NCBI GenBank assembly: GCA_025617745.1
Contig: CM046871.1
Coordinates: forward strand, 30,511,579 to 30,575,578
From: Heliocidaris erythrogramma
Taxonomy: Eukaryota > Echinodermata > Echinoidea > Camarodonta > Echinometridae
Reading direction: 5' to 3'
Length of the DNA stretch: 64,000 nucleotides
Shown: positions 35,901 to 46,850 of the stretch, one piece after another
How the letters are laid out: each line of letters begins with the position of its first letter
Numbering within the stretch: position 1 is the first letter of the stretch
Notes under the pieces: generated by a model
Told to the model about the DNA's origin: nothing
Seen by the model: only the letters and a program-made list of their open reading frames with translations
Databases searched by the model: none
Program-made: the position numbers and the translations under genes

Positions 35901-38900
35901 CTTATTTTGTTTACAAGTGACTGATTCCTTTATTTTTTTAACGCTGCATTTTTCATCAAAATAATACCATACACGAAGTTAAGAGTGAGGCAACAGACTA
36001 ACATTAAGACTGACGCTAGTGAAGGAAGAGAAATAAGTGAAGAGGAGATGACAAAATAGGCTCTGAAAAATGTGTAAGATGTTATGGGACATCGTCTGCT
36101 TAGACAGGACTGGTCCAGGGTGTGTCGTCACATATCTCAGCAGCGTTCGAGGAGCTCTTCAGCTGCTATATCGGGGGCTGTATTTTACCGTTTTATAATT
36201 GATAATAATCATTACTTCAAATGTTTCCAAGCGTTGAATTTGGATAACCTTTTTTAATTTATGCCATCTATGCAATAATAAGTACTAAGCCAATATTTAA
36301 AATCATTAACGTTCTACTTTAAAAAATAGCTGCTTTCAGAGGCTTCAACGCTTACCAGTACTCAATGGTCTGTGTGTTAAAGATAAAGTTGAGTTCTGGT
36401 CATGTGATTACATTGTGAAAGAAATATTGTCTTGAAGCAATCAGGAAAGTTCAATCATGTCTACATCAGAATTGGTGTATGCTGTGAGGTTTTGGAAGGA
36501 TCAAAAAGAAATTGGCCCGATCATGCCGAAAAGCACTTGCACTGTACACAGAAATGGGTATACAGGACTGCACATGCATGAGGCATGAATGTTCGGGCAA
36601 AACACTTCAGCTATCTCTTGTCATATTCTGAATGTGAGGGCATTTGAAGAACAATCACTTTTTAGAAGACATATTTACTGTCATGATAATCATCCAAACT
36701 AACAAAGAAAGAGATAAAGCTCACAAATTATTTTTCACCTTTATCAGAACTGACTCTTCTCTTTTAATAGTCATACAGATATATGTGACTTGCACTACAC
36801 ATCTATGATTTTTTTTGCAGCAGCTTTGTTTATATTGTAGGTGGTTACGTGCCTTTATGGAATGTCTTCCAATGTGATTTCTATTCTAAGGATGCCTTCT
36901 TACCTCCATCTTACTCTCGGCCATCCTGAGGTCAACCCTGGCTTTCCTTAGCTTGACCTCTGACTCCTCTTTGACCTTCTCTACACTGTCGTTTTGTTTG
37001 CCATGGTGACGCTGTAACTTCTCGTAGCTCTTCTGCAATGTCCCCAGCTGTACCATTAACAGAGAAACACACATGTAGGCCCTTTCTTCAGATATACTTC
37101 ATTTCAATTAATATCAAAAAATGCATGTAACTATTTTTCTTCTGTTGGATGTGGTGTTTATCATATTAGTTTCTTGTACCACTTCTGCAATGCCACCCAC
37201 CAGCTGTACTGTTAACAGAGAGACATTTAATCCTTGTTTTATGCGCATTTCATTCAAATTTGATGATAAATGTGGGCTTCATCGATGAATAGTGCATAAA
37301 AATACATGATATGCACAGGGTCATCATCGGTGCATAACATGTATACACAATTAAGTCCTTGCTTTATGTACATGTATATATTCATTTTAATTAGATTAAT
37401 ATGATTGATATCTTGAATTATATTCATGATTGCCATGAATAAAACTTTCATTCATTATTCACATGAGTACCGGTAGGCTTGGAAATGTAAAATATTCTCA
37501 ACTTTTTTCCAATAGGAATCACCCATAATCGTGGTAAATATGATTTTACTCACCTCTATTCTCAGTTGGTCCACCTGTTGCTCATATTGCGTGACCAACT
37601 CCTTCTGGGTTCTTTCCATTCCAGCAAGCTCATGGGTCAAACGATTGGTCTGGGTGGAAGACACACAAACAACAAAAGCACCAAATAAATACATGTGTAT
37701 GTGAACTCACTGAAGACATCATGATCTTGAACAGAGAAGAAAAGAAGCAAGCTCATGGGTCAAACGATTGGTCTGGGTGGAAGACACACAAACAACAAAA
37801 GCACCAAATATTATGTGAACTCACTGAAGACATCATGATCTTGAACAGAGAAGAAAAGTAGTGTGAGCAAGGAGTAAAAGAAGCGATCTAGGAGAAAGTG
37901 GCAGCCACAACCCTCAACAAAAAGGGGAGCTTTACTTCAGGAAGTCCCCAGCCATGGTTCCCGTTACTAATTTTTCCAGCTGGAAAGTTCACATGCCTCA
38001 CAAGGATTGATGCTCAGACATGAATACAAAAGATTGCCAGAATGAGAATAAGACTGCCAGAAGAAGCTAGCAGCAACTGCCGAAACATTACAGAGTAATT
38101 GTAATTACATCTTTAACACCTTCCAGTACTTGATTGATAACACTGTCAATAGATAGTACTGAGTTTAGGCAATTACCCAACACTACATGTACATGGAGAT
38201 GTACACATCAAACCAATTTCCAACCCTTGCTCTATATTTTGGATGAAATAAAGCCCAATCAAATATTGCGAGAACACGAGTCGCATAGTTGGATAGTTGG
38301 AACAAAGTTCAGGCAGCATCACAGTATAAACATGCACCCTCCTTAAAGCTCATGTACAGTTTTGGTACCAAAAAGGGAACTGGAAAGAAATGTGGGAAGT
38401 ACATTGTATAGTCTCATGTTGTTCTCCTTGTATCAAAAGACATTTCTAAGAGATCATCTGGTATACCATCCATGATTCTCGGTGTGAATATGTGCAAGGA
38501 ACGCTAGATCATGGCAATATACAGCCGAACGCTAGGACCTTTCCATCCAGACGGCTCCCCGCACATTAATCTCTGGGCTTTGCATGGAGATGGCATGTGT
38601 GTCACTGTGTGTGGTACATATACATGTAATCCTTGTAGGGTTTGCACGCATTTATAGTTAGCTGTTGTTGGGAGTTTATATCCCTGGCCCGGTATCTAAA
38701 TAATTTTTCACCTTTCATTTGTTTACTATTCCACTTAAGGAGGCAAAATCTTCACAGCATCTTAGTAATTGCTAGTATCTTGATATTTATCAACAAAAGA
38801 CCAAGATATCAGACAATTTTTTTTTTTAGGGCTTATCAAAATTATAGATTATCTTTAAACAATACTCGCTTTGCTTCACAGGATTTTGACTTTCTCATTT

Positions 38901-39810
38901 AGACCACAGGAAGAGAGAGTGTAATGGTGAGACAGGAACATTGAAAGCCAAACTTGATAATGTAGTACATGGGTAAGGCTAGTCATGATCAAAAGTGCCA
39001 GAAATCTTTACAACTGGGTTTCTGGAGAGATGACAGGCATCGACCAACCATGTCCTTCTTCCATACACACAAAATGCAGACAAACATTTTTCAAAGTTAA
39101 AGGGATACTCAACCGCAGATTGTGGACGTTAATGCCGCGAGAGGGCACCGTGATCGTTACCTGATCATGCCGTTGCCCCGCGGGTATATGAGCAAATTTT
39201 GATATAATGGAATATTTTGGATTCATATTTGAAATTTCCAGGCCTCCGAATTCCTGTAAAGAAATTGTTGTGCCCATTTAAAAGTAAGTGCCTATTTGAA
39301 CACCAGTGTAAGATAGAGACATGAATCGTAGACTATATATGAGAAATGATTCTGACTGTGATCAGGCAAAGACGGCCTTGTTTAAAATTGGCAAAATACA
39401 TACATGTACGTGGCAAGGTCAAACATGTGCCCATTCTGAAAAAGGGCCCAAAATATACAAATGTGTAAAAAGATTTGAAATAAGATTTCAAATCTTTGGT
39501 TTCATTTTTAAAGTGGTAGACAACTAGTTTTCAAGATCATAGGACACACCCTCTTTAAATTGGGCACATGGGTCCATGTGATATACATGTATCATGAGAC
39601 AAATCTTGTACAAACGGATTTACATTAGTTTCATCGCTTATCATCGAAAAGTTAAGGATTGCCCATGCATATAAGATGTCCTGCACAAATGCCAAATGTC
39701 GACCTTTGTGCTGGTTCACCTACATATATAAGAAATGTTACTTGTCTGGCACCATGACATAAAGTAATTGATTTAATACAAGTATTAAAGTCTATGATGC
39801 AGGGTATCCT

Positions 39811-39862
<52 letters not shown>

Positions 39863-42800
39863 CGCTATTCACCTACATGTACATATAGTTACTAGCTTGT
39901 AATTCCAAGAGAGACAAATAATAGAGGTCATAGACGGGATATAATACACCCAGAAAACCCCTGGTTAAAATAATGTCCATGTTAATTATTTTCCCTGTAT
40001 AATCACATTAGTTCACCAGAAATATTGATTAAATCAGGAGGGCACAAAGATTATGGGTAAGGGCCACCCTTAATAGATACTGGGGCGGGCATGTTTTCAC
40101 CGTCACCTGGGTACTCAACTGGTGCGCAGAATGTTTGCGATGTTTTGCTGGCACTCCAAAATTAAGACCGACCTCCTGATATTACACATAAGTGGCAAAG
40201 TGATATTAATGATTTGGTCACTTAATTTGTGACCATGTGGCACTCAGTCAAGGCCACAGGTATAAGGTAAATACAAGTATCTTGGAGAAACGCTTTTGCA
40301 TGGAATGTATCATAGAGATCCTTTCTTTTCATGAAACCTGCTGAAAATAATGTATCCTACCAATATGGAACATGTACATGTACATGTACATGTATAATTT
40401 ATAAGCTAACCTTGGCATTCTATCCAGTGCTGTATGATCATCGCTTTTCATGTTTAATAAATGGCAAAGAGATTAATTCATTTAGAATTTAGACATTTCA
40501 AATTTTAGATTTACACTATGGTGAACATATTTAATGAAGTTATCTCATTGCCATTTATCAAACATGAAATTAAACATGTTTAATAAAGGGCGATGAGATG
40601 AATTCATTATTTAGACATTTCAAATTTAGCTTTGCATTTAATATGATGAACATACTAATGAAGTTACATGTATTTCATCGTCATAATTAAACATGAAAAG
40701 GCGCTGATCAAAACTCAATCAAGGCCGTACGCAGGGGGGGGGGGGGGGGGGGGGGCAGTTGTTCCCCCAGAAATTTCAAAATCATACTTTTTTTTAATCA
40801 GGTTTTAGAGTTCCAGTTATGGGTTCCTTTGAAAGCGATCATCTTGATCTTGCCCCCCCAGGAAAAAAATTCTGCGTACGGACTTGAACTCAATGGATAG
40901 AATGTCAAGGTAGCTTACATGTTCCACATGGGTAGGATACATACAGCCCTGGAAAAAAATTATTAGACCAAGCTTCTGTAATAATATGCAAACAAAATTA
41001 TAAAAATGATTTGTCTTTGTATTTCATTGAATGAATACCAAATTCCAGCAATTATACCTTGCTTTTATATTTTATAGTACTTATCCTTCTTAACACAAAA
41101 ATAACACAGTCAATAACCATTCTTGGTCTAATAATTTTTTCCATGGCTGTATATTCAGCAGTTTCAAGAAAAAAAGGACCTTTATGATGCATTCCTTGCA
41201 AAACTATAGGCTATTTGACAAAATGGGGACCTGTGCCGTACAACTTTACAATGTACATCAGGCTATGTATCTTCTAGATCACGCTTTGAAATATTTCAAA
41301 TGTACTTGACTGCTCAGTGCCTTCCCTGCAATAGACCCATTATTCAAAGAACGAGGACCTAAACCATATTTCCTTATGGGCCCTAATAAGCTTAATAGTT
41401 ATGTATTCAATATGTCAAATCACATCTGAATATCAATGAAGTTGATATTTCTTATAATACTTAATCAACTATTTTTTACATGGGCCCTAAAATCCCAAAA
41501 GGGCACTTACAATGTAAGCCAAATTTCATTCTTGCTGACCTGAGGCCCTGTAAATTTCAAAAGGAAATTAAAGATAGTATGTACAGTACACCTAAATAAG
41601 ATTTGATAGGACTCGGACTAATTACAGGAAAAGTACAATATGCAGACATTTTGAAAGATAATAACTATGGGCCCCCTATGCAGAATTTTAGATGGCTCAA
41701 TATCAAATTTTGTGTATAACATTACTCATCTCTCGTTGTTCCGAATTTGGTGCTTTGATCACACACACAAAATAATTAGGATCTTACTGACATTTTGAAA
41801 GATAATAACTATGGGCCCCCTATGCAGAATTTTAGATGGCTCAATATCAAATTTTGTGTATAACATTACTCATCTTTCGTTGTTCCGAATTTGGTGCTTT
41901 GATCACACACACAAAATAATTAGGATTTTACTGAACTTTACAAATAATTATGTTTTGGGCCCTTTTTTTGATATTGGGGACCTGTACCAACTATTTTGTC
42001 AATTTTGTGTATAACATTACTCATCTTTCGTTGTTCCGAATTTGGTGCTTTGATCACACACACAAAATAATTAGGATTTTACTGAACTTTACAAATAATT
42101 ATGTTTTGGGCCCTTTTTTTGATATTGGGGACCTGTACCAACTATTTTGTCAATTTTAACAAGGTAATATTTCCTGATCACAGTTAGAATCATTTTACGC
42201 ATATTTTACAATTCGATACTTTTATCTCACGTTAATATATAAAATGGACCTTTATTAGCAAAAAAGGGCACCTAGGGCTTCTTTTCACAACTTTCAGGGA
42301 CATATAGAAAATAATTCAGTATATTTCATACGACCTAAATTTAGTAAAATAGCCCAAGTTTAGGTTAAGAATGCAGAAAACTGTACCCTATGTGGTAGAC
42401 ATTTTCTTAAATGGACACAACGTGTAGCTCTATGGCCCAGGTGGCTCAATATCCAATTTTACTTGGAACATATTCATCTACCTGTGTGCCAAATTTGCTG
42501 TTTTTATCACAAAATGCACTTTTAAATTGCTATGCCGCCCTACTATCAGTGGTTATGACTCATTTTGTACTTGTAAGCAAAGAGTATGTTGCACAATGGA
42601 AACTGTGCCCACTCAGGAAAAGGAGAATGGGATTATGCACAGCACGGCAAAAGTCACCAGGGGAGCATTTCATCAAGTGTATTGTCAGTGATCTTTACCG
42701 ACAACTGTTATAAGCTACTGAAATCCTTGCATCTGATTGGCCGAGAGCAAATTTGTCGGTAAAAACCACTGACAAACACTTGACGAAGCGCTCCCCTAAC

Positions 42801-44024
42801 AGTTGTGAGATCACCGTCAAAGCAGCATATATGAGAGGGGAATGTTTTCATGAAAACATGTTTTACCCTGTTTTGCCTTTTCTCTCTCCCAAGGGGGCTG
42901 TAATGAGACTAGATACATTTTAAATACTCAAGGGGAAGTAAAAAGCAATATGATTGAAAAATATCCACCATGGAGAAAATGTAGCCAGGCATGCAACATC
43001 AATATTTTAACACTGTACTACATGTACCTCAGAAAATGTATTAACCCAGAAATAAGACATCATTTTAAAATTATTTAACAAGAAATTCAAGGGCTGTTTA
43101 AAGTCTTCACACACACTTTAAAACAACACTTCACAATTTAAATACAATCCAAAGGCATTCAATCGTGGTACATGCTTGCACATTTTTGAGATGATGTCAT
43201 CTAAGTACTGGAGGCCAGAAGGTTGTTAAACTCCTATCATTTTTGCACCGAGTTAACGCCTTCTGGCTCTGAAAATATTTTCCAGACTTACCTCAGATGT
43301 TTTCACATCCAGTGCGAGTTTGATGGTTACAATCTCCTCATCTCTCTGCCTAACTTTGGCCTCTGTGGCTTTGATGCTAGCCTCCCACTCCAGTCTCTTA
43401 TTGTTGACCATTATATCAATTTGACGCATCAGCTCCTGTAGCTCAGCCTGGCATGATGACAGGGACCCATCAAAGAGCCTGGGGAGAGACAAACAATACT
43501 TTAAAAGGTTACATAATGTTTTCATTGACCTACTTATATTCATACATAACAGGGTCTACATACATCTACATAAAGTCTTAAATTTCAGCTTCTAACATAA
43601 TAATTTTGAAGCGCCAGGAGCGTCACAACGTGACGGAAATGAGCGCTATACAAGAAGACACCATTATTATCATTATTATTATTATGTCAAAATAATTGAG
43701 TTACCAACAGTCAAGCGTAGCTCTTAGGCAAAGAACAAGTCACATCAGTCACAAAAATGGTCAACATCATCCCAGGAAAGATCTAAAACCCACTGACATA
43801 GAGACAGAAACAATCCAACACGTCCCCAAACAAAATCATAACCCCTTGCAGAAGCCAAAGACCTGGTGACTCCAAGCACCCAAAATCCTAGGGGGGCCAT
43901 TAATGCTCAGTTCATATCAAATGCATCAAATGCACTTTTTATAATGCAAGTTAGTGGGCCCTTGGTGTACGAGATACGAGTGAACTCACCCAGCCATTTG
44001 TGCCTGTTGAACAATATCTCCCAT
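26976..44024 (-). CDS. CEP63: CEP63/DEUP1-family centrosomal coiled-coil protein
   Basis: Fourteen coding exons, in transcript order: 44024-43990, 43478-43292, 37649-37554, 37047-36904, 35145-35032, 34608-34354, 33719-33583, 32188-32036, 30683-30563, 30186-29992, 29299-29123, 28695-28421, 28039-27969, 27322-26976. All junctions are GT-AG, all phases match, and the sum is 2307 nt (768 aa plus stop). The start is MGDIVQQAQMAG, followed by the family signature SCQAELQELMRQIDIMV; SYEKLQRHHGK comes soon after. Continuous heptad-rich coiled coil runs to about residue 510, then a Ser/Pro/Arg-rich tail (RMRSSPRSSPVRMRP). CEP63 works at the centriole with CEP152 to recruit PLK4 for duplication; vertebrate DEUP1 is its multiciliated-cell paralogue. 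The last exon's end is the least certain part because it crosses a run of 16 C/G. Confidence 0.9.
27008..27023. repeat. Poly-C run inside the last CEP63 exon
   Basis: Sixteen C on the plus strand (G on the coding strand) give a glycine run just before the predicted C-terminus. Length error here would change the final residues. Confidence 0.7.
28172..28317. mobile_element. Foldback MITE, family 1 copy a (CEP63 intron)
   Basis: Arms GCCCTGTTTCATAAAACC and, inverted, GGACCTTGTTTCATGATACG enclose a central block CATCTGATTGGCTGACAG shared with copies at 32677-32833 and 42657-42798. Confidence 0.75.
28740..29110. repeat. Dispersed intronic repeat, copy a
   Basis: This is similar over about 350 bp to 36390-36770: both contain TTCTGGTCATG, GATTACAT, AAGCAATC, AGAATTGGTGT and GGCATGAATGTTCGG. 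Both lie in CEP63 introns. No terminal repeats identified; class unknown. Confidence 0.7.
30926..31929. mobile_element. 1-kb TIR transposon, TA flanks (CEP63 intron)
   Basis: Arms of about 210 bp, 30926-31135 and 31716-31929, are inverted copies starting CTGGGCGTTTAAAAAAAAGC. TA dinucleotides lie at both ends. The core (31140-31710) has a 116-codon minus-strand frame with no domain that I recognise. Probably a nonautonomous Tc1/mariner-type or related element. Confidence 0.75.
32327..32522. mobile_element. pogo-like MITE, TA duplication (CEP63 intron)
   Basis: TA at 32325-32326 and 32523-32524. Termini CAGTGAAACCTG and, inverted, CAGTCAAACCTG. The interior repeats GTGGTCTTTATG-like phrases. 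The ends resemble pogo/Tigger elements. Confidence 0.75.
32677..32833. mobile_element. Foldback MITE, family 1 copy b (CEP63 intron)
   Basis: Near-perfect hairpin: AGGGCCCTGTTTCATAAAAC against its inverted copy ending GCGGGGCCCTGG, with TTGTTATCAAT in both arms. The central block is inverted relative to copy a. Confidence 0.85.
32888..33112. mobile_element. MITE with GCCAGTTC ends (CEP63 intron)
   Basis: The ends TTAAGCCAGTTCGTAA and TTATGAACTGGCTAAT are inverted copies. The interior contains many CG-containing pairs (GCGCATGTGCAG, GCGCGTGCACG). An element with similar ends lies at 58851-59165. Confidence 0.7.
33200..33490. mobile_element. MITE with GCCATATATTTCGC ends (CEP63 intron)
   Basis: TACGCCATATATTTCGC at 33200 is matched by the inverted GCGAAATATATGGCATA at 33473-33489. 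The interior repeats AATTTGCGA phrases. Confidence 0.75.
33960..34165. repeat. TTAGCC/CTAAG low-complexity array
   Basis: Irregular repeats of phrases such as TTAGCCTAGTAAGCTAAG and AGTTAGACCTAGCC over about 200 bp in a CEP63 intron. Confidence 0.7.
35575..36135. mobile_element. Foldback element with 50-bp arms (CEP63 intron)
   Basis: Arms 35575-35627 and 36079-36135 share, in inverted order, GTCGTCACAC or a variant, CCTG, TAAGCAGACGA and GTCC. Weaker similarity continues outward for some tens of bases. No coding content. Confidence 0.65.
36390..36770. repeat. Dispersed intronic repeat, copy b
   Basis: Partner of 28740-29110 (see that entry). Moderately diverged, with a few indels. Confidence 0.7.
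37626..37857. repeat. Tandem duplication across the CEP63 exon 3 acceptor
   Basis: About 115 bp beginning AAGCTCATGGGTCAAACGAT (about 37627) is repeated at about 37746. Both copies continue through GGTCTGGGTGGAAGACACAC to GATCTTGAACAGAGAAGAAA. On the minus strand each copy contains the intact acceptor (CCACCCAG then ACCAATCG), so a decoy 3' splice site lies in the intron before exon 3. Confidence 0.9.
39101..39184. mobile_element. Truncated TTAA MITE (relative of 18838-19130)
   Basis: TTAA at 39097-39100 then AGGGATACTCAACCGCAG, nearly identical to the left 85 bp of the BRCC3 intron element, broken after GTTGCCCCGCGGG. Confidence 0.8.
39810..39866. repeat. (CT)n microsatellite
   Basis: About 25 CT units in the long CEP63 intron 2. 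Confidence 0.9.
40351..40942. mobile_element. Foldback element, interrupted by a hAT-like MITE
   Basis: Outer arms TGTATCCTACCAATATGGAA and, inverted, TGTATCCTACCCATGTGGAA continue for over 80 bp, and inner segments are also palindromic around TTTAGACATTTCAAATTT. The right half is split by 40720-40886. Confidence 0.75.
40720..40886. mobile_element. hAT-like MITE, 8-bp TSD
   Basis: Terminal repeats CAAGGCCGTACGCAG and CAAGTCCGTACGCAG (inverted) with 8-bp duplication AACTCAAT at 40712-40719 and 40887-40894. Contains a G-run and a C-run. Nested in the foldback element around it, so it is the younger of the two. Confidence 0.85.
40944..41149. mobile_element. Tc1/mariner-like MITE, TA duplication
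   Basis: Flanked by TA (40942-40943, 41150-41151). Termini CAGCCCTGGAAAAAAATTAT and, inverted, CAGCCATGGAAAAAATTATT, both running into AGACCAAG. It abuts the foldback element to its left. Confidence 0.85.
41650..42160. repeat. Tandem repeats, about 140 and 151 bp
   Basis: A 140-bp unit (TTTTGAAAGATAATAACTAT...) occurs at 41652 and 41792. It overlaps a unit of about 151 bp (TTTTGTGTATAACATTACTC...) that occurs at about 41853 and 42004. Copies are almost identical. In CEP63 intron 2. Confidence 0.85.
42657..42798. mobile_element. Foldback MITE, family 1 copy c (CEP63 intron)
   Basis: Arms CCAGGGGAGCATTTCATCAA and, inverted, AGGGGAGCGCTTCGTCAAGT. The centre has CATCTGATTGGCCGAGAGCA, as in copies a and b, but the ends have diverged. 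Confidence 0.7.
43600..43686 (+). repeat. LINE/SINE-type tail with (ATT)n end
   Basis: GAGCGCTATACAAGAAGACACC followed by an ATT-rich run. This GCGCTATA-AA-(ATT)n pattern is the 3' tail of L2-type elements and SINEs that use them. A second tail of the same kind ends the window at about 63949-64000. Confidence 0.6.
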
Positions 44025-45107
44025 GATAGGTCGTTTTACTTCATCCACACTGCATCGATTCAGCTCAGAGGTGGTTCAAGTAGGATACATGTACATACAT
44101 GTAACTAAGCTTGGCCCACAGAAGACCTACAGGGTATCTGTAGCTATGAAAAAAATATAAAATAGAAACAAGTGTAAGACTCCAACATGTTTCTGAGAAA
44201 GTCTACATCATGAAGTAATGTACTTCTCCAGCATAGACTACATGTATCAATCATTTCCTAACCTGAACTAATAACTTATCAGCAAATGAATGCAGAACTT
44301 AACAAAACAGAGGTTTCCTGACAAACAAGTCATTATAGGCAGACCTTCTAAAAACACAATAACTAATCATGCTAAATCATGAAATGAAAAATTCCAAAAT
44401 TGGAAAATGGTACATGTAAATAAATTCAATTAACTTCGGTATACAGTTATGTTGGCATTGCCCTACACTACATTATGTCTGCAAGTCAAGAGGTTGTCAA
44501 AAACATGTAAGTAAATGATCTTTTATTGAACAACTTTGACTATGCTACATACATGTACATGTATATCTTAGTATCTACCAACTCAACAGCTTGCCCAAAT
44601 TATCTATAAATACATGTGTATATATACATATATTCCACCTGAAGAATTAAACGAAAACGCTTGTGGAAGCAAACCTACGGATATCTACTATATGCGCGAC
44701 TGCCATATGAGGGGAGCTGGACATGTTGGAAAAGGATATACTGCAGTCATGGGCAGATGGGCATCACTCTTCAAGACAACAGCTAAAAAACAACTCCTAA
44801 TCATTACCCACTCATGTACCTACAAGGCTATCTGGGATAACGATTAAGTTGGATATGAAATTGGGCATCAGGCCTCATATAATAATTGTAGACTAGATCT
44901 AACTAAATTTTGTCAAAAATGACAGTAATTTTCAAGCAAGTTGCAAAAATTATACTAGCAAGCATGACAAGATGAAGATTTTTACCTTTGTGTATTCCAA
45001 AATATGAGCAAATATCACATTTTCAGTGCAATCACGAATCCTATAAAAAATCTGAGAAGAAAATCAAGAATTGCCATGGCAATATTCATTTCATTTTCCC
45101 TGTTGAC
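44025..45107. other. 5' flank of CEP63
   Basis: Upstream of the CEP63 start codon on the minus strand. ACATGTACATGT repeats at about 44085 and 44550. I see no clear promoter or 5' UTR exon; frames here look incidental. Confidence 0.4.
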
Positions 45108-45235
45108 TTGGCTATTATAGCTAATATGCCCAGTAATCCTCAAATTGGCAAGAATCCTACCTAGGATATAAAAAAAAACAGAACGGAGGTATAGATAGGA
45201 TTTGTATGGAGCGGAGGTATAGTGCAGCAAAATCA
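45108..45235. repeat. Dispersed repeat, copy a
   Basis: The core TATGCCCAGTAATCCTCAAA followed by TTGGCAAGAATCCTACCTAG, then GGAGGTATAG, is repeated at 47706-47842 with few changes. Class unknown; copy b directly precedes the foldback-bearing repeat. Confidence 0.75.
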
Positions 45236-45246
45236 GATTCGCTGTC

Positions 45247-45350
45247 AATTGCTCGTGGTCTAGTGGTAAAGGCGTCTGGTCAGACTGTCAGAGTATTCTC
45301 TTTCTACACTGCACTCGCGTATTATAAGGTCCCGGGTTCGAATCCCGCTC
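45247..45350 (+). repeat. tRNA-like sequence (SINE head or tRNA with insertion)
   Basis: A box TGGTCTAGTGGTAAAGG at 45257-45273 and B box GGGTTCGAATCCC at 45334-45346 are both canonical, but about 60 bp apart instead of 30-40. The end GCTC could pair with the start of the block. More likely a tRNA-derived SINE or pseudogene than a functional tRNA. Confidence 0.55.
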
Positions 45351-45833
45351 TTTCTTGCTGCTATTTTTTTCAGTTATGAATTGATAACGATAGCGTTTAT
45401 TCCATTATAAATAACTGAATTTCAACAATGAAAACCAAGAAACTTGACTAATTATTCACTTGTTCAGGTGGATTTAATAGCGGCTGGGCATAATAACGAC
45501 TTTGGCCGTTGATTTTGTACATGTACATGTACATGCGGCCAAATACTGCCGTCGAGACAGGGAAATGAAAATGAATATCGCTATTGCCATATTTCTTCCA
45601 GGATTTTTTTTTTTTGGTTAAAATAGTTAAAAATTTGACTTTCATGATTTGAGTAAGAAGTGAAAATAAATCAGTAGAGGTGCATGGCTGATATTGGAGA
45701 CTGTTTCCTATTTGAGGGACTGTCTCCCATATTGGAGACTTAGCTTTATACAAAAGGACAAAAGAAACATCACCAACAACAAGGCAGTTTCTCTCTGCCC
45801 AATTTTTGCCTCACTAAGGGGTCAGCACTATTT

Positions 45834-46006
45834 GTCCGTAAACCATGAAGCTATATATGAGCTATACAAACCCGAAATTACGGGGAAGGTGAATTTGTGG
45901 GGAGAGTGAATCGGTGGACTTCGCACCGTTCTACGCTGGGTGCACACACACGTACACACAGGGTTTATATAGACTATAGCTCATATAGCTTCATGGTTTT
46001 ATGGAC
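45834..46006. mobile_element. Small foldback (MITE)
   Basis: TTGTCCGTAAACCATGAAGC followed by TATATATGAGCTATA is matched in inverted orientation by TATAGCTCATATAGCTTCATGG and TTATGGAC at about 45973-46005. Loop about 85 bp. Confidence 0.7.
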
Positions 46007-46680
46007 AAAATAATTAAAAACGTCTAGAACTACATGTAGACTAGTACTGACCCCGTGCCGGCTCAGCTGCTCGAGAGAATTAGAGGTCATCGTTTGTCAT
46101 GATAATGACAATTCTTACAGCAACATGTGGAAGGTAAGCTGAATCCTATCCCCGCTGCCGAATTTTTGTGGATAAGTTTTGAGATTTTGTGTAGATTGAT
46201 AACTTTTGAATTGAAATATGACCAGAACCACCACAGCAAATACCGAGGGTGGTTTGCAAGGTTCACCGTGCGTAGGAATGGGTGATTATGAGGCATACTA
46301 TTTTTGTGTTGACACTTTCCGACAGGCGCCATAGGCGCCATAGGATTTAAGTAGTAGGCCGTGTACAGCTCCGTAGGCAAGTACCAGATTGATTAGCCCC
46401 GGGACAGACCTTCCGCAAATCAGCTTTTCCTAAAAATTGTGTAGAATCGATGAATGTCACTTTTTACTATCAATTTTAGAAACCAGTCCCATTTGCCATG
46501 TTGTTGAAGCAGAAGCGAAAATAGGCACTTGCGCATGCGCCTATGAATATTTTTTACAACGACGGCATATACATAGTTTTCGTCACAGGAATAATGAATA
46601 TTCATATATCCACTGTGATCCGGCGATCTCTACTCGCTTGAGCTCCTGCCTGCCACGCGTCTTAATGAATATTCATAATG

Positions 46681-46850
46681 CTGGGCGTTGTGGCGTGAGC
46701 CTGTAATCCAGCTACCAGTGGAAGTTATAAACTGATTCAGCGGACCCAGGTTCGAGACTGAGTCACGTCTTTCGGATGGTGACGTTAAAGGTCGGTCCCA
46801 GACGTAAATAATCATATCTGATTGATACACGTCTGTAAAAACCCAATTAC
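46681..46850 (+). mobile_element. 7SL/Alu-like SINE, copy 1
   Basis: It starts CTGGGCGTTGTGGCGTGAGC, then CTGTAATCCAGCTACC, and has the later block GGACCCAGGTTCGAGACTGA. This is the order and spacing of the 7SL RNA Alu domain: 5' GGGCG stem, GTGGCG loop, pol III A box TGGCGTGAGCC, the TGTAAT U-turn that SRP9/14 binds, and a B box GGTTCGAGACT at about position 69. The 3' half (TTTCGGATGGTGACGTTAAA...) is probably a LINE-derived tail. It ends in CCCAATTACACACAC with a CA run. Target duplication not evident in this copy. Confidence 0.7.

Noticed and set aside
45247..45350. Functional tRNA gene
   Set aside because: A and B boxes are good but too far apart and I cannot form a complete cloverleaf; a SINE head or pseudogene is more likely.
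46087..46380. 97-codon minus-strand frame upstream of CEP63 as a separate gene
   Set aside because: No domain, no splice or start support; composition is that of random frame in A/T-rich DNA.
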